Virus record (IMG/VR): IMGVR_UViG_3300043446_003177
Coordinates: 1-64,000 of that record
From: a virus
DNA: 64,000 nucleotides
Reading direction: 5' to 3' (one strand)
Positions 47,201 to 58,100 of the stretch are shown here, piece by piece. Positions within the stretch are counted from its first letter, which is position 1. Each line of letters starts with the position of its first letter. A program made the translations under genes and the position numbers. Below the pieces are notes generated by a model. That model was given only the letters and a program-made list of their open reading frames with translations, was not told the origin of the DNA and made no database searches.

Positions 47201-49879
47201 CTAACGATTATTAATAGTGGAAATGGACCTTCAGTTGCTCCATTTAGAGGATCAGTAACAGCAACAACAGATATTTACGGAAACGCAATTCCCGAAGATA
47301 TCCTGTCTTTCCAATCTACTGGTGATAAGTATTTGCAACCAATTCAATATTTGTATCCACAAACAAATAGGGATAATCCTGTATCAGATCCTCCACCATC
47401 AGTATCTTTTGCATTGCCTGATCCAATTGGTCAAGTTATTATCAATAACCCAGAGCACAGTATTTCTAAAGAAACTCTTGGAAGAGCACTTGTAGACTTG
47501 GGAGTTGGTGTTGGATTAACGAACATTGTTTCTTCTTTAGATGGACCATCAGTTTCTCAATATAATCATACAATCTATACCAGACTTGAGCATGGATATA
47601 ATAGGGCAACTGGACTTACAATTTTAAGTGGTGGTTATAATTATGGATTTGGTGTCTCTGGAACTTTATACAATGCTCGTTTAGTAAATCCAGGAATTAC
47701 GCCGTTCACTGTAGGAGAGGCTGCTACTGCTGCAATTAAAGTTAATTCTAGTGGTTCTATTACTGGAATTAGTATAATGGATGGTGGTAGTGCTTATAAA
47801 GTTGGAGATGTTCTTGCTGTTGTTGGTGTTGTAACTGCGGCTGGAACTGGACTTGGTATTCACACTGTTGGATTAGTTCAAGTAACTAGCATTTATGATA
47901 ACGTTGGAGATACTGTTTCTGTTCAGGGAGTCGTTCCTCCAATCTATGATAGTTACAATACTCTTTATAAGATTACGTCAGTACCCACTCCAACTTCACT
48001 TTCTGTAAAATCTACTGATGCAGTGACTGCAGCAAATCCTCTTGGAGTCGGAGCTACGTTTACTTTATATTCTGTTCTTCAGAATAATGCTCCTTCTATA
48101 AAAATTAGTAATCTTACATATGATTTCCGTACAGGAATTGCTACTGTTAATTGTACAGATAGTCATGGAATATTTGTTGATAGTAAGGTTAAACTTGGTG
48201 GATTTGATGAACCAATTTTCAACAGTTATTCTATTGTTAAAAAAATTAATAGTTTTACTTCTTTCAATATTAAAGTTGGAGTCAGCACAGTCGCAATTTC
48301 AACTGGTGGAAGTGATTTAACTGTTTATAAGGCTGGATTTGGTGCTAATGGTGGCGCATTAAGTAAAGAAAAGGAGAGAGTATCTGCTAGACTCGTTACT
48401 GAATATGCAGGAATTACGACTGTTTTAGGTGCATCGATTGTAGATACTACTGTTTCTACCGTCGTGATTCAAAATGTACAAAAATTTGACTTCAAGATTG
48501 GAGACTTCTTCTCAGTTGATGATGAAGTCTTTAGAATCAAGGCAGCTCCTGGAATTGGAAGTGCTTTATCAAACCCAGTTTCTGTGTTCAGAGGTGTATT
48601 TGGATCGAGAAAATCTCCTCACCCAATTGGATCTTCCGTAAGAAGAATCTATGCTAGACCTTCAGAACTAAGAAGACACTCTATTGTAAGAGCATCTGGT
48701 CATACATTTGAATATGTTGGATTTGGTCCTGGTAATTATTCTACGGCTCTTCCAAGTTATCAAGATAGAGAACTAAGACCAGCAGAAGATCTTATTTCCA
48801 AGTCTCTTCGTGTTAATGGTGGTATCAATGTATTCACTGGAATGAATAATGATGGTGACTTCTTTATCGGTAACAAGAGAGTAAGTTCTGCTACTGGACA
48901 AGAGGAAATCTTTGATGCTCCTGTTCCATCAGTTACTGGTGAAGATATTACCTCCACTCTAGGTGGTCTGAGTGTAGGATTTGATTTAATCACTCCACTT
49001 GAAGCAAAAATTGATAGATCATTGAGAGTTGATGGTGGATCCGACAATAATGTTATCTCCGAATTTAACGGACCAGTTGTATTCAATAACCAAATTATTT
49101 CTAATACTGAAAGAGGAGTTCAAGTTAAGAACCTCGTCCTTCAGGGTGAGTCTGATACAACTCAAAAGTTAAGTGTTGGAATTTCTACTCCAACTGTTGC
49201 TGGTGATTATGGAGACGTTACATTTACAGATAATCCAATTAGTGGTGGTTATATTGGTTGGGTCTATACAGTTGATAACAAGTGGGAAAGATTTGGTCCA
49301 ATCCAAAAGACTGATAGATATGTTGGAATTTGGTCTGGAATGGGTCTAAATGTTCCATCATTCTTCGGAGACGGTTCTGGACTTTATAATGTTTCTGATA
49401 TTTGGGAGACTGATGCGGTTGGTATTCATACAACTGTAAACATTGGTATTGGAACCTTATCCGCAAAGGCGGGAGTTTCGATGTTCGTTAATGGAACAGT
49501 TGAGATTGCTGGAGTTTCTACCTTCACAAATACAACTCAATCTACAAGTGCATCAAACGGTTCTGTAGTTATTAGAGGTGGAGTTGGTATTGGTAGTAAC
49601 TTAAATGTTGGTCAGGACTTTGGAGTAATTGGTGAAAGCACATTTGCAAATAATGTTTATATTTCTCCTTTACTTGATGTTACTGGTCAATCTAATTTTG
49701 ATACAATCAGAGTTTCTGGTATATCTACTTTTGAAAATAGAGTAGGATTTAATACTTATGTTTTCATTGGAAATGGACTAAGAGTTGCTGGAATTACCAC
49801 ATTTAATAGTAATGTGTTCTTCGGATCAGTTCCATATAGAGCTCTAATTTCAAGTTATGCTATTGTCTTTGGGGTTTGA
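44267..49879 (+). CDS. Very large virion fibre or baseplate-periphery protein
   Basis: 1,870 residues. The N-terminus (NPRGEIIYVDPSSLDSTDSI, then RPFKTLQRALIEAARFSYQA and TIMLYPGEHTIDN) looks like the first coils of a pectate-lyase-type beta helix. The middle holds several beta-sandwich modules and YDFRTGIATVNCTDSHGIF-like segments. The last 330 residues return to fibre repeats (ESTFANNVYIS, DVTGQSNFDTIRVSGISTFE), and the chain ends in AIVFGV without a chaperone domain. No enzyme site is recognised. A late gene after the island terminator. Confidence 0.7.
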   Translation: MGLSRLNNFLKNPRGEIIYVDPSSLDSTDSIENQGNSLTRPFKTLQRALIEAARFSYQAGKNNDRFGRTTIMLYPGEHTIDNRPGLIPIHEAPISGNNFLARSGTPTNNFYELDAASNFDLESQDNVLYKFNSIHGGVIIPRGCSIVGLDLRKTTLRPRYVPNPENDQIERSAVFRVTGASYFWQFTLLDGSPSGYVYKDYTNNKFIPNFSHHKLTCFEYADGVNDVVINDDFVTWVSTRTDLEMYYEKIGIAFGPSSGRPVPAADSIYGDYPSTIDIEPKIDEFRIVGSPADSVGISSIKAGDGTTSSTTVTVTFTSPSNVFQVDSPIRVQGVTASGYNGQYVISEVVSSSQIKYTVQNPPSQPLPTINGSPTVTAVVDTVSSASPYIFNVSLRSVFGMCGLHADGDKATGFKSMVVAQFTAIGLQKDPNAFIKYDPTSGSYLDYTSPGNENIGSDSKARYNPKYENYHIKASNDAILQLVSIFAIGYANQFVADEGGDLSLTNSNSNFGARALIARGFKREAFLKDDTGYITHIIPPRELETEEITVEFLGIDVGVTTAVGAAASTRLYLYDYQDQDTPPNHVIQGYRFGARYDDKLYLTIIKPTGSEKVSTPILMEGTPGTGAEAVAKKVFTVGISGVGVNLIQNNVLTLTSPHTLRTGESVRVLSANGALPDGITFNQVYYAITSEYSPSLLPNQIKLAQTVNEAINDTPLIINSRGGLLTVESRVSDKDPGELGHPIQFDSVRNQWYITVPDSVDNEIYPIIKKYGIANLGETTSKTYLKRRPDPRPLSDTIFRLRYVIPKDSSIKGRPPLDGFIIQESNSSLPATTAEIQKYFGSTYQELSNSTELRNPKFISYAYWVDQPGFGKVAIISTEMPHNLFFGSEVEIRNIVSSGNLTAEYGKGFNGNFRVLTTISRKEFVIALPNNPGIFLSNTAVRTSSLPYYKRKKYLGTYVVYRTQEIQEYIQGEKDGIYYLTIINSGNGPSVAPFRGSVTATTDIYGNAIPEDILSFQSTGDKYLQPIQYLYPQTNRDNPVSDPPPSVSFALPDPIGQVIINNPEHSISKETLGRALVDLGVGVGLTNIVSSLDGPSVSQYNHTIYTRLEHGYNRATGLTILSGGYNYGFGVSGTLYNARLVNPGITPFTVGEAATAAIKVNSSGSITGISIMDGGSAYKVGDVLAVVGVVTAAGTGLGIHTVGLVQVTSIYDNVGDTVSVQGVVPPIYDSYNTLYKITSVPTPTSLSVKSTDAVTAANPLGVGATFTLYSVLQNNAPSIKISNLTYDFRTGIATVNCTDSHGIFVDSKVKLGGFDEPIFNSYSIVKKINSFTSFNIKVGVSTVAISTGGSDLTVYKAGFGANGGALSKEKERVSARLVTEYAGITTVLGASIVDTTVSTVVIQNVQKFDFKIGDFFSVDDEVFRIKAAPGIGSALSNPVSVFRGVFGSRKSPHPIGSSVRRIYARPSELRRHSIVRASGHTFEYVGFGPGNYSTALPSYQDRELRPAEDLISKSLRVNGGINVFTGMNNDGDFFIGNKRVSSATGQEEIFDAPVPSVTGEDITSTLGGLSVGFDLITPLEAKIDRSLRVDGGSDNNVISEFNGPVVFNNQIISNTERGVQVKNLVLQGESDTTQKLSVGISTPTVAGDYGDVTFTDNPISGGYIGWVYTVDNKWERFGPIQKTDRYVGIWSGMGLNVPSFFGDGSGLYNVSDIWETDAVGIHTTVNIGIGTLSAKAGVSMFVNGTVEIAGVSTFTNTTQSTSASNGSVVIRGGVGIGSNLNVGQDFGVIGESTFANNVYISPLLDVTGQSNFDTIRVSGISTFENRVGFNTYVFIGNGLRVAGITTFNSNVFFGSVPYRALISSYAIVFGV

Positions 49880-49931
49880 GTATTTTACTAAATAATAGAA
49901 AGCTAAAAAAGTCACACAATAAGAGGGTCTA

Positions 49932-52900
49932 ATGGCTAGAAAACTGATTTATGGTCCTGATATTCTAGGTTTTACTCCATCTACCGGTATTCTAACGGCA
50001 AAGGGATATATTCCTGGGCAAAGAGTATTATTGATTAATAATCAAACAATCAATACTTCTCTTTTTAATTTTTCTGACCCTCTAACAACAGTAACAACAA
50101 ATTATGATGGTACTGCGAACAAAACTACGATAGATTTATCTGTAGATACTTCGTCAATGAGTGCAGATGATAAACTGCAAATTTATTATGAGACTGAAGA
50201 CGTTACCTTTGAACCCGGCGCTGCTTATGTTGACGGAGTAAATAAATTCAGAGTTAGTGAAGGTGAATCGCTAATTGATACTGACTTTGAATATGGTCTT
50301 CAGTATTCAAAATGGGAAACGTTAAAGCAAGTTAACAATATTCCTACAACATATTCTCTTGCAGCAGCAACTCAAGATCCTCTTACTGTATCAAGTATTG
50401 ACGTTAAAAAAAATAGCACAACAGTAACCGTCAACTGTGCAGAACCTCATAATTTGATTCCAGGATCGATTGTAGAACTTATTGGTCTTGTTGAAAGTCT
50501 GTATGAAGGAACATATATTGTTAGTTCTGTTGCCGATGTAGATACATTTACTTATAAAGTAAAATTCAAGGCAAATAAATATAAAAATTTATTAACTCCA
50601 TATACCTTAGTATATCCTGGAGCATTTTATACTGGTTCTGGGGTTAATGTTCTTAATGTTGAAACTGATGCAAATCCTGTTGCAACTGGATCTACAATTA
50701 CTGTAACAACTCTAACTGATCATGGATTCAATGATGGAACTAAACTTTATCTTAAATCTTCTAGAGCTGTAAAAGTAAAGAAAATTGATAGTCCTGTAAA
50801 TATTATTGCTGGAACAGCAACTACTACGCAGAGATCGACAATTAACTCTGCAACAACACCAAATGATAATAGATATTTTGCAAACAAACCTATCATTATT
50901 GATGATTGGATTGGGGATTTTGAGATTAATTTCCCATTCTCTGCTGTTAATACATCAACTGGTCAATTTACTTATACAAGTAATCAGCAAGTTGGTATGG
51001 CTAGAACCACTCCTCTTGTTACTGGTGATGCAATTTCATTCTATACTCCTGTAGGCAATACTCTTCCTGGAGGAATTACATCTTTCAGAACTTTCTATGT
51101 ATTCAATGCATCTTCTGTAACAACTGGAATTACCACAACAAATAAAGTTGGAGTAACAACAACTACTTTCAATATTGCAAGCAGCTGGGGAAGTACAACT
51201 CCTTTCGTACCAACAAGCACTGGTAATACTCTGTATGGTAATCACAGAATTATAGTTGGAAATAAAGTTAATAATATTACCTCAAAAGATGTAATTACAT
51301 TTAGTAAAGCACACAAACTTAAAGTCAATGATACTTTAGTTGCAGTTTCCCCAAGTTCTGTTTCTAATGTAACAAGATCGAGATCGAACCATACAAAAAA
51401 TGAATACACTTATTACTATGTAAGAAAAGTAAACAGTACTACTCAAATAGAAGTATCAACTACTCAAGGTGGTAAAATTGCAAATATTAATAGTGGAGGT
51501 TCAACAGTAACTCCAGTTGCATCAAATATTTGCGTGTTTGCTAAAATTAAGGCGCATCCATATGCAAACTGTTTATGGTTACCACCTCAGGTTGGATTTG
51601 CAACACATCCGTATGAAACTGGAGATACTGTTAGATATACTGCTTCTGGTGGTGTTGGATTTGTTCCAGCAGGATTAACTAATAATGAAGATTATATCTT
51701 GAGAAGAAGATATCCAAATAGATTCTGGTATGATTTGCATCCAAAAACAACTCCTGCAATAAACGCTCCAATTAATCTTGTATTCAGTAATGCTGCTGCA
51801 GGAAATGTTTATGCTGGTATTCATACCATATCAAGAACAACTCCAAGTTTGGCCGCTTCTACTTTTAGAATTCCTATTCCCCCAAGAGGTGGTATAAACA
51901 ACAACAAATACTTACAGTATTCTTCTGGTGTAACTGTTTCTGCTGTTGGTAACCTTGTTAATAATGGATACTATTACGCTAAGACTGGGGATAAAGAAAC
52001 CATCATCAACCCAGGAATTAGTACAGTAAACGACAGATTCAGATTATCTGAATCAAATGCCGAAACTAGCATTTATGCGGTTGCATATTCCAAAAACCAA
52101 ACTTACATGGACATTTATGTAAATAACACAAATGTCGTTGGGTATGGAATTAGTGTAGGAAAAATGATCCAGGTTTCTGGATTTGATGGTACTCCATATG
52201 AGCAAAATATTTTAAACGGATTGCATTATGTCACTGGTGTTACTACATCTAATAGTGGTACATATAAATCAAAACCAAGAGTTAGAGTATTCTTCCCTAC
52301 AACAACTAAGAACAAATTTAACTCTGTTTCGATCGTAAAAGGAAGTACGAGTTTAAAAAATACTAGAGTTTGTGGAATTGTTTCTTTTTCATCTAATGGT
52401 GGTGTTGGAACTCATTTCTTATATGATAATAATGATAATGCCGTTGATGGTTTATATGAAATTGATAATTGCTCGGGAACTACATTTACATTTAATACTG
52501 GAGTAGAAGTACCAGCAATTGTTAAAACTTTTACTGGTGGTGTCGCTGCTGGTAATGTTGGTTGGGGAACTACTGCTGCTGATCCAATTAATAATTCAAC
52601 TTGGATTAAGGTTTTAAACCATAATTTTGCAGATGGTACGCAAGTAATTTATAATGTTGGATCTGGAAATTCTGCGATTGGTGGACTTGTAAATGGAACA
52701 GAATATTATGTTAGAGTTCGTGATAGAAACCACATTGGATTAACCACTATTGCTGTAGAAGCAGTAGACAGAATTCTTGATGATAATGATTATTTGATTA
52801 TCTTTAGTAGCGCAGGAGCTAATGCTGCACACTCTTTGACTTCAAATAGTATTAAAGGATTCCTTACTGGTGCTGGAACCATTGGATTCTCAACAACTTC

Positions 52901-55067
52901 TCAAATTATAACAGGAACAACACAAACTAGATTTAACTCTGATTTCTCCATTGGAGATATCTTCAGAGTTTATACTTTAAAACCATCTGGAAGTGGTCCA
53001 GGAACTTATTTTGAGTCTAGAATTACTCAAATCAAAAATAATCAAATTTTACAAATTGAACAACTACCTGAATATAATTCATCCGCTTCAAATTATTTTG
53101 TCCCAACAAGACTGTATCCTATTTCGGATGCAAGAATTTCGCATAGATCTTATGATGGTGGAATTGCAATGACTCCTGGTTTAGTACCAAATACTCAGGT
53201 AATTCGTCAAACAAGAAGATACTTTAAGTATCAATCTGGTAAAGGAATTCAATGTTCAATGGCGGTTAACTTCAATCCAACTATTGATATTGATCAAATT
53301 ACTCCATATGGAACAGTCGGAGTTACCACTATTGCTCTTATTGATTGTAAATATCCTCATGGTCTTGCTGATAGTGCAACTGATCTTGAAGATTTAAGAA
53401 TTCATGTTATGGGATGTGAAGGACCATATGATGATGATTATAATCAAGATTTCCCATTAGTCAATATAATTGATCAATATTCATTCACTGTTGCATTCCC
53501 AGATGAAGTTCCTAAAAAAGAACCTTTAGGATTCCCCAAATTCTCTGTACTTAATTGGGGAGATGCTGATGTAAGTATTAAGTGTGGAATGTTTGATGCC
53601 CAGAATGGATTCTTCTTTAAATATAATGGTTCTAAACTTTATTGCGTAAGAAGATCTTCAACCACTCAACTTGCTGGATGGGTCAACGTACAAACTTTAG
53701 AAACTGAAGTAAGAGGTGTTGATACTAGTTTTGTTGAGCAACTTGCCGCAAATGATAGAATTGTAATTAGAGGTCAGACTTATAAAGTTGTTAGAGTTGT
53801 TGATGATGATCAAGTTTATATTCAACCAGGATATAGAGCTAGAAGTCAAAATAGAGTGTTTGCAAGTAAAGTAATTGATACTGAAATTCCTCAGGAAGAT
53901 TGGAGTATTGACCCATGCGATGGAACAGGAAGATTTGGTTATGACTTAGACGTTAATAAAATCCAGATGATCTACATGGATTATTCTTGGTATGGTGCTG
54001 GTAAGATTCGTTATGGATTTAAAGATCAAACAGGAAACTTGAGATATGTGCATGAATTTGTACATAATAATGATTTTACTGAGGCATACTTTAGATCTGG
54101 TAACCTACCTGTTAGATACGAAATTGAAACTTTAGATACACCATTATTCAGCCCAACTCTCTATCATTGGGGAGTATCAGTCATTATGGATGGTGGATAT
54201 GATGAAGATAAGGGATACTTATTCAGTGCTGACTCCAATGCATTACCATTTACAAATGGTGGTTATGCGAACAATGGTACTGGAACAAGACCTGTTGGAA
54301 GTACTACAAATGGATCTAAAATTATCACCGCAATTAACGCAACAGAAGCAAGCACTCTTGTTGTAGGTGAGGTGGTTGAAGATAATGCTTCATCTTCAAC
54401 ATTCCCAGCAGGAACTAAAATTACTGCTATTGAAATAGATCAGACCAATGCTACTACAAGATCAAGTAATACTTATCAGGTCACTGTAAGTAAAAACGCA
54501 ACATCTGGTGGATCTAAGACATTTAATATTTACTCTGGAACTTCTACTCAACTTAAAAATTATGTTCCTCTTGTATCAATTCGTCTTGCACCATCTGTTG
54601 ATAATGGATTAACTGGTAGTCTTGGATTTAGAGATTTGATCAATCGTATGCAGATTGTTCTTAGAGAAGCGAGCATCTTAACAACTCATGATTGTGAGGC
54701 TGCTCTTTACTTAAATGCTGAACTTTCTGATGATAACTTCTTCCAAGTTGGGCCTCCAAGTTTGTCTCAAATTTATAAGCATGAGGTAGGTGATTATTTC
54801 ACTGGAGGTACAAAAATTTATTCATTCCGTGTTTCTGGTGGTGGTATTGTAAACACTACTAGCGGTAAGAGAGGATTGAATATTTCTAAGATTGATCTTA
54901 ACGATATTGCGGTCTTAGGAAATTCAATTCTTGGTGGAGATAGAGTTTTCCCTGACGGTCCAGATATTCTAACTTTGGTTGCAAAACCAATTGATACCTC
55001 TCAGGTTACTGGTTCTTCTCCATTAATTCTATCTGCACGTATTACTTGGGCTGAACAACAAGTCTAA
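49932..55067 (+). CDS. Very large virion structural protein (paralogue of 9579-12653)
   Basis: 1,711 residues. It shares with the 9579 protein an N-terminal block (NKFRVSEGESLIDTDFEYGL), RQTRRYFKYQSGKGIQCSMA and residues about 1324-1405 (DPCDGTGRFGYDLD, DYSWYGAGKIRYGF, FRSGNLPVRYE), but carries roughly 700 extra residues between these blocks, including many beta segments. The shared C-terminal block suggests the same attachment or assembly role with a different surface-exposed portion. CTAAATAA at 49889 may be its late box. AAGAGGG precedes the ATG. Confidence 0.7.
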   Translation: MARKLIYGPDILGFTPSTGILTAKGYIPGQRVLLINNQTINTSLFNFSDPLTTVTTNYDGTANKTTIDLSVDTSSMSADDKLQIYYETEDVTFEPGAAYVDGVNKFRVSEGESLIDTDFEYGLQYSKWETLKQVNNIPTTYSLAAATQDPLTVSSIDVKKNSTTVTVNCAEPHNLIPGSIVELIGLVESLYEGTYIVSSVADVDTFTYKVKFKANKYKNLLTPYTLVYPGAFYTGSGVNVLNVETDANPVATGSTITVTTLTDHGFNDGTKLYLKSSRAVKVKKIDSPVNIIAGTATTTQRSTINSATTPNDNRYFANKPIIIDDWIGDFEINFPFSAVNTSTGQFTYTSNQQVGMARTTPLVTGDAISFYTPVGNTLPGGITSFRTFYVFNASSVTTGITTTNKVGVTTTTFNIASSWGSTTPFVPTSTGNTLYGNHRIIVGNKVNNITSKDVITFSKAHKLKVNDTLVAVSPSSVSNVTRSRSNHTKNEYTYYYVRKVNSTTQIEVSTTQGGKIANINSGGSTVTPVASNICVFAKIKAHPYANCLWLPPQVGFATHPYETGDTVRYTASGGVGFVPAGLTNNEDYILRRRYPNRFWYDLHPKTTPAINAPINLVFSNAAAGNVYAGIHTISRTTPSLAASTFRIPIPPRGGINNNKYLQYSSGVTVSAVGNLVNNGYYYAKTGDKETIINPGISTVNDRFRLSESNAETSIYAVAYSKNQTYMDIYVNNTNVVGYGISVGKMIQVSGFDGTPYEQNILNGLHYVTGVTTSNSGTYKSKPRVRVFFPTTTKNKFNSVSIVKGSTSLKNTRVCGIVSFSSNGGVGTHFLYDNNDNAVDGLYEIDNCSGTTFTFNTGVEVPAIVKTFTGGVAAGNVGWGTTAADPINNSTWIKVLNHNFADGTQVIYNVGSGNSAIGGLVNGTEYYVRVRDRNHIGLTTIAVEAVDRILDDNDYLIIFSSAGANAAHSLTSNSIKGFLTGAGTIGFSTTSQIITGTTQTRFNSDFSIGDIFRVYTLKPSGSGPGTYFESRITQIKNNQILQIEQLPEYNSSASNYFVPTRLYPISDARISHRSYDGGIAMTPGLVPNTQVIRQTRRYFKYQSGKGIQCSMAVNFNPTIDIDQITPYGTVGVTTIALIDCKYPHGLADSATDLEDLRIHVMGCEGPYDDDYNQDFPLVNIIDQYSFTVAFPDEVPKKEPLGFPKFSVLNWGDADVSIKCGMFDAQNGFFFKYNGSKLYCVRRSSTTQLAGWVNVQTLETEVRGVDTSFVEQLAANDRIVIRGQTYKVVRVVDDDQVYIQPGYRARSQNRVFASKVIDTEIPQEDWSIDPCDGTGRFGYDLDVNKIQMIYMDYSWYGAGKIRYGFKDQTGNLRYVHEFVHNNDFTEAYFRSGNLPVRYEIETLDTPLFSPTLYHWGVSVIMDGGYDEDKGYLFSADSNALPFTNGGYANNGTGTRPVGSTTNGSKIITAINATEASTLVVGEVVEDNASSSTFPAGTKITAIEIDQTNATTRSSNTYQVTVSKNATSGGSKTFNIYSGTSTQLKNYVPLVSIRLAPSVDNGLTGSLGFRDLINRMQIVLREASILTTHDCEAALYLNAELSDDNFFQVGPPSLSQIYKHEVGDYFTGGTKIYSFRVSGGGIVNTTSGKRGLNISKIDLNDIAVLGNSILGGDRVFPDGPDILTLVAKPIDTSQVTGSSPLILSARITWAEQQV

Positions 55068-55073
55068 TAAATA
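55066..55073 (+). promoter_or_regulatory. Late-type promoter box
   Basis: AATAAATA overlaps the previous stop region, 29 bases before the ATG at 55103. Confidence 0.45.
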
Positions 55074-55102
55074 GAAAAAACTCGGGTGGAGAGTGAAACC
55101 CC

Positions 55103-58100
55103 ATGTCTATCAATAAAAACTTTATTGTTAAAAATGGCCTTGAAGTTGGTACAAATGTAATTGTTGCTGATGAGTCTACGAAGAAGGTGGGTGTTGGAAC
55201 TACCCCATCTTCTTATAAACTTGAAGTATTTGGTGGACTGGGAACAAAAGATTTAACAGTAACTGGAGTATCTACTCTAACAACTATGAATGTTGTTGGA
55301 GTAGCGTCTTTTGTAAATCTAAGACCTCAAGGCATTTCTTGCATTGGAGTTGTTACTAGTGCTCAGTTTTCTACTGGATATCCTGGATTAGCTACTGCTA
55401 TTGGAATTACAACTGATACTATTAGTGGACCTTCTGAGTTATTCATTGATCCTGCTCCGATAGGGACTGATCTTGGAGTTCTTCATATCAAAGGTGATTT
55501 GTATGTAGATGGATCTTATGTTTCTCTATCTGCTGGAGATCTTGATGTAGCAGACAAACTCATTGGAATTTCATCAAATGCTTCACCTGATGATGCAACC
55601 ACTGCAGATCAAAGTGGTATAAAAGTTTATGGTACAACAGATAAGACATTTGTATATAACTATGCATCAGATTCCTGGTTATCTGATCAAAATTTAGATA
55701 TTTCTGTTGGTAAAACATATAAAATTAATGGTGTCGATGTATTATCAAGTAATACTTTAGGTTCTGGAGTTACAATTTCTAGTTTACAGGATGTTGGTAC
55801 ACTCAGAAATTTAAACGTACAGGGTTATATAAACGCTGCTGGAGGTATTGTTGGAGTTTTAACTGGTACTTCTACTGGATTGAGTGGAACCCCAGATATC
55901 CTAGTTGGTTTAGTAACCGCAAGCACAGTATATGTTGGATCGGCTTCAACATTAGATTCCAGTGGTATCAATGTAACTGGAGTGGTAACTGCATCTTATT
56001 TCTATGGTGATGCTACAAACTTATTCAATGTTCCAATTAGTTCTAGATGGTTAATTAATAGCGCAGGTATCCACACCCTTGCAAATGTTGGAATCGGATC
56101 TACACTTCCAACATCAAAATTAACGGTAACTGGAGATTCTAGAATTACTGGAGTAGTAACGGCTCAAAAGTTTATTGGTGATGGATCTGGTTTAACTGGT
56201 GTTGTAGGAAGTGGTAGTGGTACTATTATCCAAGATGATGGTGTTTTAGTTGGTACTGCTGGTACAATTAATTTTGGAAATAATCTAATTGTTTCTCCAA
56301 TTTCTGCTGGTTTAGTTACAGTTACTGCAGAAAGTTCTCCTTGGGTATTCACATCTTCTGGTATTCATACCCTTGGAAATGTCGGAGTCGGAACCACAAA
56401 TCCAGCAGCATTATTAGATGTTTTTGGAAATGTCTCGGTAGGGAATAGTACAACATCAAATGCATCAATTACCAGAAAGAATACAGATTCTGGATTAGTT
56501 TTAAGTGGAAACGGTGCAAATATTGAACTTTATGGTTCTGACCACGCATCTTTTGCAGGTGAAGCTTATTATGATGCTTTAGATCATAACTTTAGAAATA
56601 TTGACTCATCAATAGTTTATGCAAGTATAAGCACCAATACTTCTTATTTTAACAATACTGTTTTAATTGGATCTGCAACATCAACTGGAACTGTAGATCA
56701 AGATCTTCAAATAACTGGTGGTGCTTATGTTTCTGGTAATTTGGGTATAGGAACGACAAATCCAAACTCTAAACTATCTGTTTTTGGATCTGTTGATATT
56801 TCTGGTGGAACAGTTACTTTTGGATCAACTATATTCCAAGGAAATAGTAGACTTGGTTGGGGAGTTGGTAGTTTTAACACTACTAATTTAACATTTGGAA
56901 TCAATGCTGGTGCAGCAACTACAAATGGAACCTCCAACGTTGCTATAGGTCACTCTTCTCTATTCTTATCTCAGACTGGATTTGGAAATGTTGCTATTGG
57001 TAATTCTGCTGCTAGAGGATTAACGAGAGGAAGTGGAAACATTGCGGTGGGGCACAGGGCTTTGAGTGCTCCTTTCCAGGTAGATTTGACTGGAAGTGGT
57101 AATATTGCTCTTGGATATCTTGCTGGTAGAGATTTATCTCTTGGTGCAAGCGGAAACGTCATTATTGGTAGCGCAGATCCATCACTTTCATCTCCAACTG
57201 GTTTTGTCTTAGCACCACCTCTTCCAACTGGAAATGAACAACTTGTAATAGGATCTTACAATGGAACATGGATACATGGTAATAGCAGTTATAATGTTGG
57301 ATTAGGTGTAACGAATCCTTCATATAAACTGCATGTTGATGGAACTGTAAGGGGCAGTTTGTTTATTGGTGATGGATCTGGACTTACTGGATTCAACGCA
57401 ACTGGTGTTGGTATGGAGGTTCGTGATGATGATATTCTTGTTGGTGTTGCAACTATTATAAACTTCGGTGATAATGTAAATGTAACACAAATTTCAACGG
57501 GTATTATTACAGTAACTTCTCCTAGAAGTCAGTGGGTTAATACAAATGCAGGTATTCATACACTCTCTAGTGTTGGTATTGGTAGCACAAATCCTCAATC
57601 CAGGTTAACTGTATATGGTGATGCAAGAATATCTGATGGATTATCAGTAACTGGTGTTACTACAATTACAACAGTAGGTGCAGATGTTGCAACTCTAAAA
57701 ATTAAATCTGATTATACGGACGCAAAAATCGTTATTGAAAGAGATGAAATTGTAGATAAGGCTCAAATTGAATTTTACAGCGAAGAGTTAGGTGTAAATG
57801 ATTTCACTATTGGTTTATCTGGAGATCGAGTATTTAATTTCTTAGATGAAAATGGAAGTCAACTTGTTGGTATCGATACCACTGGAAACCTTAAGGTTGC
57901 TGGTATTGTAACTGCTAGTGGTTTTGTTGGTGATATTTCTGGTACTAACTTTAATCTTAGTGGAATATCAACACTCAATACCATTCAAACAAACGCTCTG
58001 AAAGTTTCTGGAATCACTACTACAGATTTCTTAAATATTGCTGGAACCAATGTAATCAGTTCTGGAAGACAACTTCAGAATATTGTTTCTCTTGATGCGA